Origin: an uncultured Oscillospiraceae bacterium
GTDB lineage: Bacteria; Bacillota; Clostridia; Oscillospirales; Acutalibacteraceae
Reading direction: 5' to 3'
NCBI GenBank assembly: GCA_900545655.1
Contig: UQZY01000008.1
Location: 1-57,528 of the forward strand
DNA length: 57,528 bases
Shown: in pieces, positions 1 to 9,067 of the stretch
How positions within the stretch are numbered: position 1 is the first letter of the stretch
Layout: each line of letters starts with the position of its first letter
Notes under the pieces: model-generated
Seen by the model: only the letters and a program-made list of their open reading frames with translations
What the model was told of the DNA's origin: nothing
The model's database searches: none
Program-made: the position numbers and the translations under genes

Positions 1-84
1 GAATCCTGTATGAAGTTTTTCCAAGGTGACCGTTGTAACGCAACCTTAGGAGGCGGTCGCTCTATCCTGCTGAGCTACAAGCGC
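1..84 (-). tRNA. tRNA-Arg(CCT), 5' half, apparently interrupted after the anticodon; truncated by window edge
   Basis: Read on the minus strand from 84, the sequence gives a normal tRNA 5' half: acceptor strand GCGCTTG, TA, D stem GCTC/GAGC around loop AGCAGGATA, then ACCGC and anticodon loop CTCCTAA with anticodon CCT at 50-48. What follows does not pair as a 3' anticodon stem and no T arm is present up to base 1. Instead the next bases fold as a hairpin (AAGGT...ACCTT enclosing CGTT/AACG). Group I introns are known in bacterial tRNA-Arg(CCT) genes directly after the anticodon, so an intron is the likeliest explanation. A degraded tRNA is the alternative. The 3' exon would lie outside the window. 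Confidence 0.6.
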
Positions 85-138
85 ATTTGCACAGAGAATT
101 TTAGCAAATAAAAGTGTTGGTGTCAATGCAAAAAGAAC

Positions 139-199
139 TATGAAAAATCTTTTTCCGGTAGTATAATATAACTTGGTAATTTTAGATGCCGACGCATCT
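139..199 (+). promoter_or_regulatory. Promoter and leader hairpin of the DUF3048/rsmA operon
   Basis: A good -10 (TATAAT, 162-167) follows a weak -35 (TATGAA, 139-144). The leader holds a perfect stem-loop AGATGC-CGAC-GCATCT (184-199) followed by TTTT, directly upstream of the ribosome site AGGAGG (204-209). It could act as a small attenuator or RNA-stabilising hairpin. Confidence 0.4.
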
Positions 200-218
200 T
201 TTCAGGAGGACTCAAGAA

Positions 219-1298
219 ATGAGCGTAACACTTAAAAAAATAATTGCATTAACACTTATTTTCTGCTTTTTATTTGCATTTACCGCATGCAAAAAAACAG
301 ATAAATCCGACAAAAAGGGTTCAAAAGCCTCAGAAAAAGCACCTGTCGTAAAGCTTAATCCGCTCACCGGAGAGGACGGCCTTTCGGACAGTGCTGTCGG
401 GAAACGCCCCATGGCTGTCGTTGTTGAAAACTCACCTGCTGCCCGTCCGCAGTGGGGACTCGGCTCCGCAGACATCACCGTTGAAGGTCTTGTTGAGAGC
501 GGCATCACAAGAATGCTCTGGCTCTACTCTGACGTATCAAAGATACCAAAGGTCGGTCCCATCCGCTCGGCGCGTATAGACTTTGTTGAAATGGCAGAGG
601 GCTTTGACGCCATATACGTTCACTTCGGAGGTGCCGCAACGGCATACAGTGCCATGAAATCAAGAGGCACAGATGATATCGACGGCAACGGACAGGGCAA
701 CCTGAAAAACACATCCCAGTATTTCAAAAGGGATACGTCACGCAACAGCAGAGGAACCGAGCATACCGCGTACACAACAGGTGAATGGCTTACAAACGCT
801 GTTTCGGGAACCGGGGTACGTGCCGACATAAAGGATTCATACAAAAACCCGTTTTCGTTTAATGATAAGGCTGCCGCACTTTCAGGCGGAAGCTGCACAT
901 CCGTTTCCCTCTCCTTCTCACAGAGCTACAATCACACCTTTAAGTACAACAAACAGGACGGTCTTTACTACAACTACATGAATTCCGCCGAGATGGTTGA
1001 CGAAAACGGAAGCCAGATGGCTGTTACCAATGTAATTCTCCTCTACTTCCCCGGTTATTCCATGATTGCCGGAACAAAGGGTTCTATCGACATGAATCTT
1101 TCGGGCGGCACCGGTGTTGTTGTTTCAAACGGTACATACCAAAATATCAAGTGGACAAAGGGCGGCCCGTCAGACATGCTTAAAATCACCGATGAAAACG
1201 GCAACACATTCAAGCTTAACAAGGGAAAGAGCTATATCGGATTTGTTCCGGAAGCTAACAAGGGCGCTACGAACATCATCGGCGACTCCGCTCAATAA
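219..1298 (+). CDS. DUF3048 domain-containing lipoprotein (YerB-like)
   Basis: A 359-residue lipoprotein of the DUF3048 (YerB) family, whose biochemical function is unsettled. The ATG at 219 is preferred over the in-frame ATG at 186 because AGGAGG lies 9 bases upstream and the protein then begins with a proper lipoprotein signal (MSVTLKK, hydrophobic core, lipobox FTAC with Cys24). The mature part contains family-typical segments such as GPIRSARIDF and VEMAEGFDAIYVHFGG. It is first in an operon with a membrane protein (19 bases downstream) and rsmA. It should be anchored on the outer face of the cytoplasmic membrane. Confidence 0.85.
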   Translation: MSVTLKKIIALTLIFCFLFAFTACKKTDKSDKKGSKASEKAPVVKLNPLTGEDGLSDSAVGKRPMAVVVENSPAARPQWGLGSADITVEGLVESGITRMLWLYSDVSKIPKVGPIRSARIDFVEMAEGFDAIYVHFGGAATAYSAMKSRGTDDIDGNGQGNLKNTSQYFKRDTSRNSRGTEHTAYTTGEWLTNAVSGTGVRADIKDSYKNPFSFNDKAAALSGGSCTSVSLSFSQSYNHTFKYNKQDGLYYNYMNSAEMVDENGSQMAVTNVILLYFPGYSMIAGTKGSIDMNLSGGTGVVVSNGTYQNIKWTKGGPSDMLKITDENGNTFKLNKGKSYIGFVPEANKGATNIIGDSAQ

Positions 1299-1316
1299 CA
1301 TTAAGGAGGCGTTTTA

Positions 1317-2576
1317 TTGAAGCACTCGCAATGGACGGTATACAGATGGGCGATAACCATAGGCATTGTTCTCGGGACAGTCTGTATCGCGGCTTTTGCC
1401 TTTTTGTATAAGCTTCCCACCGTGTACAAATACGAAAAAGACTCTTTAAAAACAGAAGACAGTAAAATGAGTGCGCACTTTACGGAAAAAGCCGTATACA
1501 ACTCCGAGGATACACATCCGTTTCTTAAAACAAGCTTTGAAAACAAGTTTTATTCCTTGGACGATAACGGAAAAATAGCCTTCTATGAATTCGACGGAAA
1601 AACCTTTAAGAAGGTCAGAGAGTCCGGCTCACTCAGCATTACATTGCCGGGCGTAAAGGATGGTGCTCACGTAGCCGTATCTCTTTTAACTGTTGACGGA
1701 AAGACTGAGGGCTACGGCGTTTACTCCGACAAGGAGAGCACAGAATTTCCGTATGCATTCCTTAAGGTTGTCGAAAACCGTATAACCGACAATTACGATT
1801 ACATCGCCTTTGCGGATTATACCATTCACGACTACTATAAAAACAACAAGACATACGATGATGCCTTTGTTTTTTCATCGGACACGAAAAACGCCGAGTG
1901 TATCTGTTCAGATGCCGGAGAGAATACCGAGATGACCTTTCCCACAGACTTCATCTGCGAGAGAAACGACGGCTTCTACTTTTTCTCGAGACCTTCGGAT
2001 AACAAAGAATCCGGCTACAAGCTCTTTATGAAGAAAACCGTAAGCGGCAAGGAAACCCTGGTAAGTGAAGACGCTTCTCTGCCTTACCTTTTCAACAAGG
2101 ACGGAAAGATTTATTTCCTCAAAAATGTTGAAAAGGACGACTCCGACAGGAGGAGCTTTGAGCTTACGGAGCTCGGAAAGGAAAATAAGCCGATACACGT
2201 ATTTACAGGTACTCCCGGTGAGTATATCGTAAGTGAGAAAAATATATTTAACCCTAAAGCAAAAACCGTCTACAGCGTTGAAAGAGACAAAACAAACACC
2301 ATGGGTTCTTCCTTCACCGTTTTAGCTGTGGACTCATTTGCGGTAAGTAAAGACGGCACCAGAATGATTATGACAGGTACATTTGCAGGAAACAAAGACA
2401 GGCTGCTTGCATACGACTTTTCAGAAGACGAGCTTCGAGTTTACAACGGAGAGGGACTCCTTCTTCACGGAAACTCAAACGTTACACTTATTGATGATTA
2501 TATCTATCTTCTTGCTCCTGCGGAAAAAGCTTCGAAAGTAAGAAACTATGTCATTCAGTGGTCCGACATCATCTAA
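1317..2576 (+). CDS. Hypothetical membrane-anchored extracytoplasmic protein
   Basis: A 419-residue protein with a TTG start supported by AGGAGG (1304-1309). An N-terminal transmembrane segment (about residues 11-32) is followed by a large, mostly polar, beta-rich extracytoplasmic region with recurring strands such as NKFYSLDDNGKIAFYEF and DGKIYFLKN. These resemble propeller blades (DUF5050-like) but I cannot assign a family. It lies between the DUF3048 lipoprotein and rsmA, with short gaps on both sides, so it is probably co-transcribed. Confidence 0.7.
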   Translation: MKHSQWTVYRWAITIGIVLGTVCIAAFAFLYKLPTVYKYEKDSLKTEDSKMSAHFTEKAVYNSEDTHPFLKTSFENKFYSLDDNGKIAFYEFDGKTFKKVRESGSLSITLPGVKDGAHVAVSLLTVDGKTEGYGVYSDKESTEFPYAFLKVVENRITDNYDYIAFADYTIHDYYKNNKTYDDAFVFSSDTKNAECICSDAGENTEMTFPTDFICERNDGFYFFSRPSDNKESGYKLFMKKTVSGKETLVSEDASLPYLFNKDGKIYFLKNVEKDDSDRRSFELTELGKENKPIHVFTGTPGEYIVSEKNIFNPKAKTVYSVERDKTNTMGSSFTVLAVDSFAVSKDGTRMIMTGTFAGNKDRLLAYDFSEDELRVYNGEGLLLHGNSNVTLIDDYIYLLAPAEKASKVRNYVIQWSDII

Positions 2577-2587
2577 AAAGGAAACAT

Positions 2588-3439
2588 ATGTACAATTTAT
2601 CAGACATAAATCAGATACAGAAAATACTGAATAAAAACGGTTTTTCGTTTTCAAAGGCACTCGGTCAAAATTTTATAATAGACCCCTCTATCTGTCCGAC
2701 TATGGCAGAGCATGCGGTTGAAAGCCCCGAATACGGTGTACTCGAAATAGGACCCGGAATAGGTGTTCTCACCGTAGAGCTTGCCAAAAGAGCAAAAAAA
2801 GTTGTTTCAATCGAGCTTGACAGCAGACTTTTGCCGATACTCGATGAAACACTTTCAGAATACGACAATGTTGAAATAATAAACGGAGACGTCCTGGAGC
2901 TTGACCTTAACGGAATTATTCGTGAAAAGTTCGGCGGCATGAAGGTTGTGGTATGTGCGAATTTACCGTACTATATCACCTCTCCCATAATAATGAAGCT
3001 TCTTGAAGAAAGGCTTCCCATAGAGTCACTTATAGTCATGGTACAGGCAGAGGCTGCCGACCGACTCTGTGCAAAGGTGGGAACAAGAGAATCGGGTGCT
3101 GTAACCATAGCCGTAAATTTCTATGCACATACAGAGCAATTGTTCTTTGTACCGAGGACGGCATTTATGCCGGAGCCGAAGGTTGACAGCAAGGTAATAA
3201 AGCTCAACATCCGCAAGGAACCCTTTGCGGAGATAAAGGACGAAGACACTTTTTTCACCATGGTCAAGGCTGCTTTTTCAAAGAGAAGAAAAACCGTTAT
3301 GAATTCTCTTGTGATGGGTACCGCTACAAAGGAGCGTCTTGCAGATACTCTTGACAAGCACGGAATCCCGAAAACGAGCAGGATTGAACAGTTTTCCATG
3401 GATGACCTTGTCACGGTCTACAAGGATCTTTACGAATAA
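2588..3439 (+). CDS. rsmA: 16S rRNA (adenine1518/1519-N6)-dimethyltransferase RsmA/KsgA
   Basis: RsmA dimethylates two adjacent adenines in helix 45 of 16S rRNA during late 30S assembly, using SAM. The 283-residue protein carries the family start motif (FSFSKALGQNFIID), the SAM-binding loop EIGPGIGVLT, the acidic ribose-binding E/D after strand 2 (VSIELD), GDVLELD, and the catalytic NLPYYI motif. The start at 2588 (MYNLSD) is preferred over the upstream in-frame ATG because AAAAGGAAA sits just before it and the preceding gene ends only 11 bases upstream. It is last in the operon, ahead of a strong terminator. Confidence 0.95.
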   Translation: MYNLSDINQIQKILNKNGFSFSKALGQNFIIDPSICPTMAEHAVESPEYGVLEIGPGIGVLTVELAKRAKKVVSIELDSRLLPILDETLSEYDNVEIINGDVLELDLNGIIREKFGGMKVVVCANLPYYITSPIIMKLLEERLPIESLIVMVQAEAADRLCAKVGTRESGAVTIAVNFYAHTEQLFFVPRTAFMPEPKVDSKVIKLNIRKEPFAEIKDEDTFFTMVKAAFSKRRKTVMNSLVMGTATKERLADTLDKHGIPKTSRIEQFSMDDLVTVYKDLYE

Positions 3440-3440
3440 A

Positions 3441-3480
3441 AAAACGCCGAAAGTACACAAACTGTACTTTCGGCGTTTTA
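3441..3480. terminator. Bidirectional rho-independent terminator
   Basis: A long hairpin (AAAACGCCGAAAGTAC, short loop, GTACTTTCGGCGTTTT) lies between the convergent rsmA (+) and the 396-residue gene (-). A-rich and T-rich flanks let it work in both directions. Confidence 0.9.
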
Positions 3481-3489
3481 CTTTAAACG

Positions 3490-4680
3490 CTATAACACAC
3501 CGTAGACATTCTGAACAAATACGGATATCAGTGTAGATGCAATCGCTGCTCCGGCAATTATGGCCGAAACGGCTATTTTCATTTTCTGTATCTTTTCGTC
3601 CGACTCGTGTGCCTCGATATTTTTCTTTACAACCTTGTCGTCCGTAAACTGCGGCATAGCATATCCGGTATCGGACCAGAGAGACAACATCTTGAAAAGC
3701 TCCTCGACTGCTTTGTAGATAAGCATAGGAGGTGTATCCTCCGGCTCGGCTATAAGCTTTGCGACATTGGCATTTTCCTTATCAGCGATACATACGTACA
3801 TAAAATACTGCGTTGTACCGTCGTCATTCGGAATTGAGAATACCTTTGTAATAGCGGCGCCGACGCTGTTAGAGGAATTGAGCAATGCGCCGTTTGCGAG
3901 GTGTATGGCATATTCTCTAGCCGACATGTCACCCTTTTCACACGTATAATCCGAAATGAAAACAACCTTGCTGAGGTCCACCGAGGTAGTCGAGATATTT
4001 CCGAGAAAGTCCACGGTTTTTGTGTTGGCAACTGCAACAGTGAGTCCTTTTGAAGAAAGTTTTTTTACTGTTTCCTTTATTATCTGCACGTCATACATCG
4101 ACGAGGTCTTGGATTTTTTCGGTCTTTCAACAAAATCGGGTGTGCTTACATCCTTAAGCGGATCCGATTCGTTAAATACCGACATATCCATGTTTGCACG
4201 TACAAAAGGATAAAGTCCTGCGTTGATGATATAGTCGATTCTTTTATCATCAAGAGGCAAAACAATAAGCAACTGTTTTTTTGCCTTTATACCGTAGCCT
4301 GAATAAAGTCCGTCCTCAGAAACAAGAGGGGACGCTCCGGCAGGGATTAAAGCCTGTTCGGAAACCGCCTCATCGTCAAGCTCCGGATGTGAAGAAATAA
4401 TTGCCTTGGATATGGTTTTATTTGCCTTCATCTTAAGGTTAAATGCATTTGCGACAAAGGTCTTGAAAGCCTTATAGAGACTCGGGTCGGCACAAAGTAC
4501 AACTATTTTACTCTCCGCCACCGCATTTGACAGTTCGGATAAAAATATTTTTTCATTTGAAAAGTTTTTGAATGAAAAATCATCGTCCAGAACCGACTTA
4601 AATGCGCTCTCGATTGCCAGCTGTGACTCTCTTATCGAGGGTGTAACCTCAGCCGCCATTGAAAAAAGACTTAATACCAT
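3490..4680 (-). CDS. Hypothetical protein with C-terminal membrane segment
   Basis: A 396-residue protein of unknown function, last in the leftward operon headed by the cysteine desulfurase. Most of it looks soluble and alpha/beta (strands such as SKIVVLCADPS and KQLLIVLPLDD). A C-terminal hydrophobic helix (AVSAIIAGAAIASTLISVFV, about residues 371-390) would make it a tail-anchored cytoplasmic protein. It starts 15 bases after the sortase gene ends (GAGGT upstream). A function linked to the sortase/envelope cluster is inferred from position only. Confidence 0.7.
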   Translation of the reverse strand: MVLSLFSMAAEVTPSIRESQLAIESAFKSVLDDDFSFKNFSNEKIFLSELSNAVAESKIVVLCADPSLYKAFKTFVANAFNLKMKANKTISKAIISSHPELDDEAVSEQALIPAGASPLVSEDGLYSGYGIKAKKQLLIVLPLDDKRIDYIINAGLYPFVRANMDMSVFNESDPLKDVSTPDFVERPKKSKTSSMYDVQIIKETVKKLSSKGLTVAVANTKTVDFLGNISTTSVDLSKVVFISDYTCEKGDMSAREYAIHLANGALLNSSNSVGAAITKVFSIPNDDGTTQYFMYVCIADKENANVAKLIAEPEDTPPMLIYKAVEELFKMLSLWSDTGYAMPQFTDDKVVKKNIEAHESDEKIQKMKIAVSAIIAGAAIASTLISVFVQNVYGVL

Positions 4681-4694
4681 CAGATACTCTTACC

Positions 4695-7322
4695 TCATTC
4701 CGTTGTTTTTGCCTCAGTAGGTCTCCACTGAGCCTCATCCTTATACGGATTTTCCTTTTTGTTTGCAGTGTACCATGCCTGCGGATAACGTGGGTTTTTA
4801 TTTTCGGCTGCCTTTGAGAAATCAATCTCTTCGCTTTCTCCCTCTCTGATAAGTCTTGCGATAACAACAAGCCTTGCGTTATCAAATTCGTATGTACAAG
4901 TGGAGAGAGTGAGAAGCTTGTCGTCAGGCATCACGGAAACGCCCGTTGTATAAAGCTTACGCATATTGACCTGGTTTATAAAGCCCGCAAACGCAGATGT
5001 ATTTGCAAGATTTGCAAAGGTGTAATCAAAAAGATAATTGTTTACGTCTCCGGTAGAATCACCGTTAGTGATAAACACTGCATAAACCTTGAACTTATAG
5101 TTTGCATACAGAGTATTGTACTCAATGATTGGATTCTTCTTGAAGCCCTCAAGAGTTTTGTACTCCTTAAGAGGAGTAAACATCTGATTGTCACGACGCA
5201 TGGTGTGACCGTAGACAACATTGTTTAGGTCAAGGTCCTTTGCATTGTTTCCCGAACTTAAAAATACCGTACCGTAGTCACTCTTGTTACGCATAAAGTC
5301 GTGCTTGAGATAGTATGCGTCGTCCGTTGTCTGAACAACGGGATAATCAATTCCCAGACCGTCAATCTTTAGCCACCCGACGATATCCGGGTTAGTTGCG
5401 TAAAGGTCGGCAAATTTTGTCTGCATACCTGACGGGAACTGTACATTAGGATATTTTTCGTAGATAGAGCTCCAATCATCTTTTGTGGTTTCAGACTGCT
5501 TCATTTTGTCCGAAAGTTCATCATAAACCTTTGCGTTCGACTGTCCCTGAATAAATATAGAGAGAAGCCATGAAACACAGCCTACGAGAACAATGAAAGA
5601 TATTATAACAACGAGCTTTCTTATGATTTCTCCGACAGGGTCTCCTTTTACCGGGAATACCTTTGCAAGAAATTTTTTGAAGCTCTTTCTGTCTTTCGAA
5701 ATATCATCGTCAGTCATCGGAATACTTTCCTTTGCCGGAGCTGCTTCCGATACATCCTTTTTCTTCTCTGCTTTCAGCGCCTCTTTAGCTGCCTTTTTCG
5801 CAGCTTTTTCCTCAGCCTTGAGGGACTTGTCGCTGATATCCTCCGGAACGAGCCACGACTTGTCATCATCAACGGAAGCAGTCGGAGCTTCTTTAACTTC
5901 AGGAACCTCCGGAACAGCTTCAACATGAGCCGAAGCAGGCTTAAGCTCGGCATTTGTTACGTCCTTTATGAAGATTCCGCGATTTGAAACTTCCTGCGGT
6001 GCATGTGGGGTGATTTCCTGTGGCGCAGGTATATCCGTCGCAGGTTCAGGATTTACTGCGCCTTCCGAAAAAGGGCGGCGTTCCTCTTTTTCCTGAGGCA
6101 CAACAGTCGGTGCCTTTCGTTCCTCTTCCATATGACTATGTACTTTTCCGTCGTCAAAGTTATCCAGAAGAGTATTCATATATGCCCAGTACTCAGGTCC
6201 CTTTTCCTCTTCGGGCTTTTCCTCAGGGGATGTCGTACTGCTTATGTCCTGAATGGTAGACTCCTGTTCCGCATTTATAACCACATCCGGTTTTACAGAC
6301 ACAACAGGTGCTTCGGGAGTGGGTGTTACTTCGGGAGCAGCGGGTGCTGTAGGAGCAACCGGAGTTTCGGGAGCAACCGGTACTTCGGGAGCAATCGGAG
6401 TTTCAGGTACAACCGCTTCAGGAACAGGTGTTACTGCGGCTGTCGCAGCAGCGGTCGCTGCAACTGCTGTAGCGCCCATAGAAGAGAACATACTCTTCAT
6501 TGAAGCCATAAAATCAACTGCAGGCTTTTCTTCTGCCGCAGGTTCAGATGTAAAACCCGATGAAGCTGCAGTCTGCTGAGCAGTCAGTTCTTCCTCCGGC
6601 ACTCGCTCGGAAACCGGAACGGAATTTGAAAAGACATCTCTGTCAATATCCGTTTCCGTTTTTGCGGCATTTTCAACATCCTCAAGATTCAACGTTTTGG
6701 TTGTCGATGTAAACACACTATTCTCTACAGTAGATGAATTCGACATCTCTTCCATGTCCTGTTCCGTATAGTTAGGCGTTGTTGATGTAAAGATATTTTC
6801 AGGTAATGATTCCTCTTCCGGCTCATTATTGTCTTCCATAAATCCACCAAAATTGTGATTTGAAGACGAAGCCTCCTCATCGGAGAAGCCGTATTCTTCA
6901 AACATGGATTTTTGAAGAATTACCTCCGGCTCGGGTGAAGGCTGTGTCGGCACACCGGGAATCGGCGCAGGTGCTCCGTAATACGGCTGAGCGGAAACAT
7001 ACGGAATTTGTCCCTGCGGAGCCTGGCCCTGTGGCATCTGCTGCTGATAATAGGGCTGCTGATAATAAGCTGCCTGTGGGATATACGGAGCCTGTACGGA
7101 TGGTGCCCCCGGCATCTGATAATATCCCTGCTGAGGCTGATAATACTGTTGCTGCGGCACTTGCTCCTGTGGCGGCATCTGCTGTGGCGGCATTTGCTGT
7201 GGCGGTACCTGCTGTGGCGGCATCTGCTGCGGCGGTACCTGCTGCTGCGGCATCTGTTGCTGCGGCATCTGTTGCTGCGGCATCTGCTGCCCATAGTAGT
7301 TATTGTAATTCTGATCTGACAA
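4695..7322 (-). CDS. Class B sortase with giant Gln/Pro-rich N-terminal cytoplasmic region
   Basis: A sortase: a membrane transpeptidase that cleaves a C-terminal sorting signal and links surface proteins to the wall. The catalytic domain fills about residues 620-845 and has DIVGWLKI and GIDYPVVQ, the catalytic His in VVYGHTMR (about 705), Cys in TLSTCTYEF (about 809) and Arg in ARLVVIARL. One transmembrane helix lies near residues 570-592. With the domain outside, the preceding 570 or so residues must be cytoplasmic: MPQQ/MPPQQ repeats, acidic and Pro/Val/Ala/Glu-rich stretches, then a Lys-rich segment. Typical class B sortases are only 200-300 residues. Start is TTG with AAAGGAGG upstream. 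No sortase substrate is visible nearby. Confidence 0.88.
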   Translation of the reverse strand: MSDQNYNNYYGQQMPQQQMPQQQMPQQQVPPQQMPPQQVPPQQMPPQQMPPQEQVPQQQYYQPQQGYYQMPGAPSVQAPYIPQAAYYQQPYYQQQMPQGQAPQGQIPYVSAQPYYGAPAPIPGVPTQPSPEPEVILQKSMFEEYGFSDEEASSSNHNFGGFMEDNNEPEEESLPENIFTSTTPNYTEQDMEEMSNSSTVENSVFTSTTKTLNLEDVENAAKTETDIDRDVFSNSVPVSERVPEEELTAQQTAASSGFTSEPAAEEKPAVDFMASMKSMFSSMGATAVAATAAATAAVTPVPEAVVPETPIAPEVPVAPETPVAPTAPAAPEVTPTPEAPVVSVKPDVVINAEQESTIQDISSTTSPEEKPEEEKGPEYWAYMNTLLDNFDDGKVHSHMEEERKAPTVVPQEKEERRPFSEGAVNPEPATDIPAPQEITPHAPQEVSNRGIFIKDVTNAELKPASAHVEAVPEVPEVKEAPTASVDDDKSWLVPEDISDKSLKAEEKAAKKAAKEALKAEKKKDVSEAAPAKESIPMTDDDISKDRKSFKKFLAKVFPVKGDPVGEIIRKLVVIISFIVLVGCVSWLLSIFIQGQSNAKVYDELSDKMKQSETTKDDWSSIYEKYPNVQFPSGMQTKFADLYATNPDIVGWLKIDGLGIDYPVVQTTDDAYYLKHDFMRNKSDYGTVFLSSGNNAKDLDLNNVVYGHTMRRDNQMFTPLKEYKTLEGFKKNPIIEYNTLYANYKFKVYAVFITNGDSTGDVNNYLFDYTFANLANTSAFAGFINQVNMRKLYTTGVSVMPDDKLLTLSTCTYEFDNARLVVIARLIREGESEEIDFSKAAENKNPRYPQAWYTANKKENPYKDEAQWRPTEAKTTE

Positions 7323-7336
7323 GTAAATTCCTCCTT

Positions 7337-8491
7337 TTACCCGTTTTCAGTAGATTGGTTTCTGTTTATCTGATAAGAGTAAACGTATCTTGTAACAAAG
7401 TTTGAACCGATATCGTCCTCACCTGCCGGCTGCTTCGTGCTTTTTACGAGAACAACCACGCTTACTATAATTATGACAAAACAAATCACAAGCAATCCCT
7501 TGCGAATAATTTCAGATAATCCGTCACTCTGCGTGGGAACAAACAGTGAGAGCACCTTCGGAATTCCCTTAAGCTCGGTATTTACAGGCTCGGTACCGTC
7601 GTCGAAATCTTTCGGTTCCGCCTCTTCCAAAATTGCTTCCGTAACAATCGGCTCGGTCTTTTCGGATAACTCCGTTGTTTTCCTTTGTCCGGACTTTTTC
7701 TTTTGTTCGGAGGTCTTTTTTTCAGTTTCGGCCTTTTCTGCCTGCTTGGTTGCTTCGGTCTTTTCTTTTACCGGGCTACTTCTCGTCGGTTTTTCTTTTT
7801 CGGCCTTTGTTTTCTCCGATTTACCGCTCTCCGCCTTACTCTTTTCGGCCTTCGCTTTCCCCGATTTACCACTCGACGCTTTGCTTTTTTCAGCCTTCGC
7901 TTTCTCCGATTTTTCGCTCTCTGCCTTACTCTTTTCGGAATTTGTTTTTTCTGACTTTATTTTTTCCGGTTTTTCTTCTCTCAACTGCTTTTCGATATCA
8001 TCAAATGCGATATCAAGCATCTCCTGACTGGTGAGAGTCTTATCCGCAAAGCCCTTTTCAGTTTCTTTCTTTTTTTCATCCGAAGCCTTATCCGAGGTTT
8101 TCTTTCGGTCGGATTTATTTTCTTGGTTTTTTTTCTTTCCTGTGGTTTTCTTTTCTGTCTTTTTCTCAGGCTTATTTTCTGTTTTCTTTTCAGCTTTTAC
8201 TTCTTTCTCTGCTTCTGTCTTGCCTTCGGTCTTTGCCTTTTTCTCAGTTTTATCTTCTGTCTTCTTTTTAGTCTTGTTTTCAGCCTTTACTTCTTTCTCC
8301 GCTTTCGCCTTACTTTCGGTCTTTGCCTTTTTCTCGGAAGTCTTCTCTGTTTCAGCTTTTTTCTTTCCCGTGGTTTTCTTTTCTGTTTTCTTCTCAGAAA
8401 TATCCTCGAGTGATAACTGGCCCTCCGGAATCACTTCGCTTTGAGCGGTCTTTTCGGGCTTTCCCGCATTGCCTGTCTTTTTTTTTGCCAC
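7337..8491 (-). CDS. Lys/Glu/Ser-rich low-complexity protein with C-terminal transmembrane helix
   Basis: A 384-residue protein built largely of charged repeats (EKKTEKKT, KAESEKSEKAK and variants). A single hydrophobic helix (about residues 340-362) follows the motif SEIIRKGLLVI, with a tail of about 20 residues that should be outside. The GTG at 8491 is preferred over GTG 8498-8500 because the SD-like AAAGGGG would overlap the latter. The pre-helix motif EIIRK also occurs before the transmembrane helix of the sortase encoded immediately downstream, so the two probably share an anchor type or partner. No enzymatic domain is visible. Confidence 0.65.
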   Translation of the reverse strand: MAKKKTGNAGKPEKTAQSEVIPEGQLSLEDISEKKTEKKTTGKKKAETEKTSEKKAKTESKAKAEKEVKAENKTKKKTEDKTEKKAKTEGKTEAEKEVKAEKKTENKPEKKTEKKTTGKKKNQENKSDRKKTSDKASDEKKKETEKGFADKTLTSQEMLDIAFDDIEKQLREEKPEKIKSEKTNSEKSKAESEKSEKAKAEKSKASSGKSGKAKAEKSKAESGKSEKTKAEKEKPTRSSPVKEKTEATKQAEKAETEKKTSEQKKKSGQRKTTELSEKTEPIVTEAILEEAEPKDFDDGTEPVNTELKGIPKVLSLFVPTQSDGLSEIIRKGLLVICFVIIIVSVVVLVKSTKQPAGEDDIGSNFVTRYVYSYQINRNQSTENG

Positions 8492-8506
8492 GTTAATCAC
8501 CCCTTT

Positions 8507-9052
8507 TTAAAAAAGCTTATCCTCAAGATAAAGGTCTATAAGACCTAATGCGTTTAGTGCCGCAAGACTTCTGTTGAAATCTCTGGCTCCGTCCGTGTGT
8601 GTCATAAGCTTTAAGACCGCACACGACGCCCCGTCGGATACAGCGATGTATATCTCTCCCTCCGGATGTCCTCCGTCAGGTCCGGGTCCCGCAACTCCCG
8701 TTATTCCGATTCCCAGCTCGGAACCGGCAACCGTCCTTATCCTTTGCGCCATTTCGGCCGCGACCTCCGCACTCACCACGGAATATCTGTCAACATTTTC
8801 CTTATGAACGCCGAGAATTTCCTCTTTTATCCTGTCTGAATATGTTACCATTCCCAGCTCAAAGAAATTTGACGAACCGGGAACATCCGTAAGAGTTTTT
8901 GCGACAAGTCCGCCGGTACACGACTCCGCCAATGCAACCTTCATTTTTTCTCTGATGAGCGCCATACCGACTTTCCTTGCAAGTACAGTCAGTTCATCTT
9001 CGGGATGTTTTGAAAAAAGGCATATGCTTTCATCAAGAATTATGAAGTTCAA
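8507..9052 (-). CDS. pncC: Nicotinamide-nucleotide amidase (PncC / CinA C-terminal family)
   Basis: PncC deamidates nicotinamide mononucleotide to nicotinate mononucleotide in NAD salvage. The 181-residue protein corresponds to the stand-alone CinA C-terminal domain and has its signatures: AESCTGGLVAKTLTDVPGSS, the MVTYSD strand and ITGVAGPGPDGG. The start is TTG with AAAGGAG eight bases upstream, 15 bases after thiI ends. The N-terminal CinA (MoCF) domain is absent, as in many bacteria. Confidence 0.9.
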   Translation of the reverse strand: MNFIILDESICLFSKHPEDELTVLARKVGMALIREKMKVALAESCTGGLVAKTLTDVPGSSNFFELGMVTYSDRIKEEILGVHKENVDRYSVVSAEVAAEMAQRIRTVAGSELGIGITGVAGPGPDGGHPEGEIYIAVSDGASCAVLKLMTHTDGARDFNRSLAALNALGLIDLYLEDKLF

Positions 9053-9067
9053 AGTAAAAACTCCTTT

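Noticed and set aside
5593..6579. Plus-strand ORFs opposite the sortase gene
   Set aside because: Antisense reading of its biased composition; no ribosome site and no family resemblance.
7130..7310. Short tandem repeats resembling a CRISPR or satellite array
   Set aside because: They are in-frame codon repeats (MPQQQ/MPPQQ) of the sortase N-terminus, without spacers.
7437..8444. Long plus-strand ORFs opposite the Lys-rich gene
   Set aside because: They are reverse-strand shadows of AAR/GAR codon repeats (Phe/Ser/Leu-rich) and lack ribosome sites.
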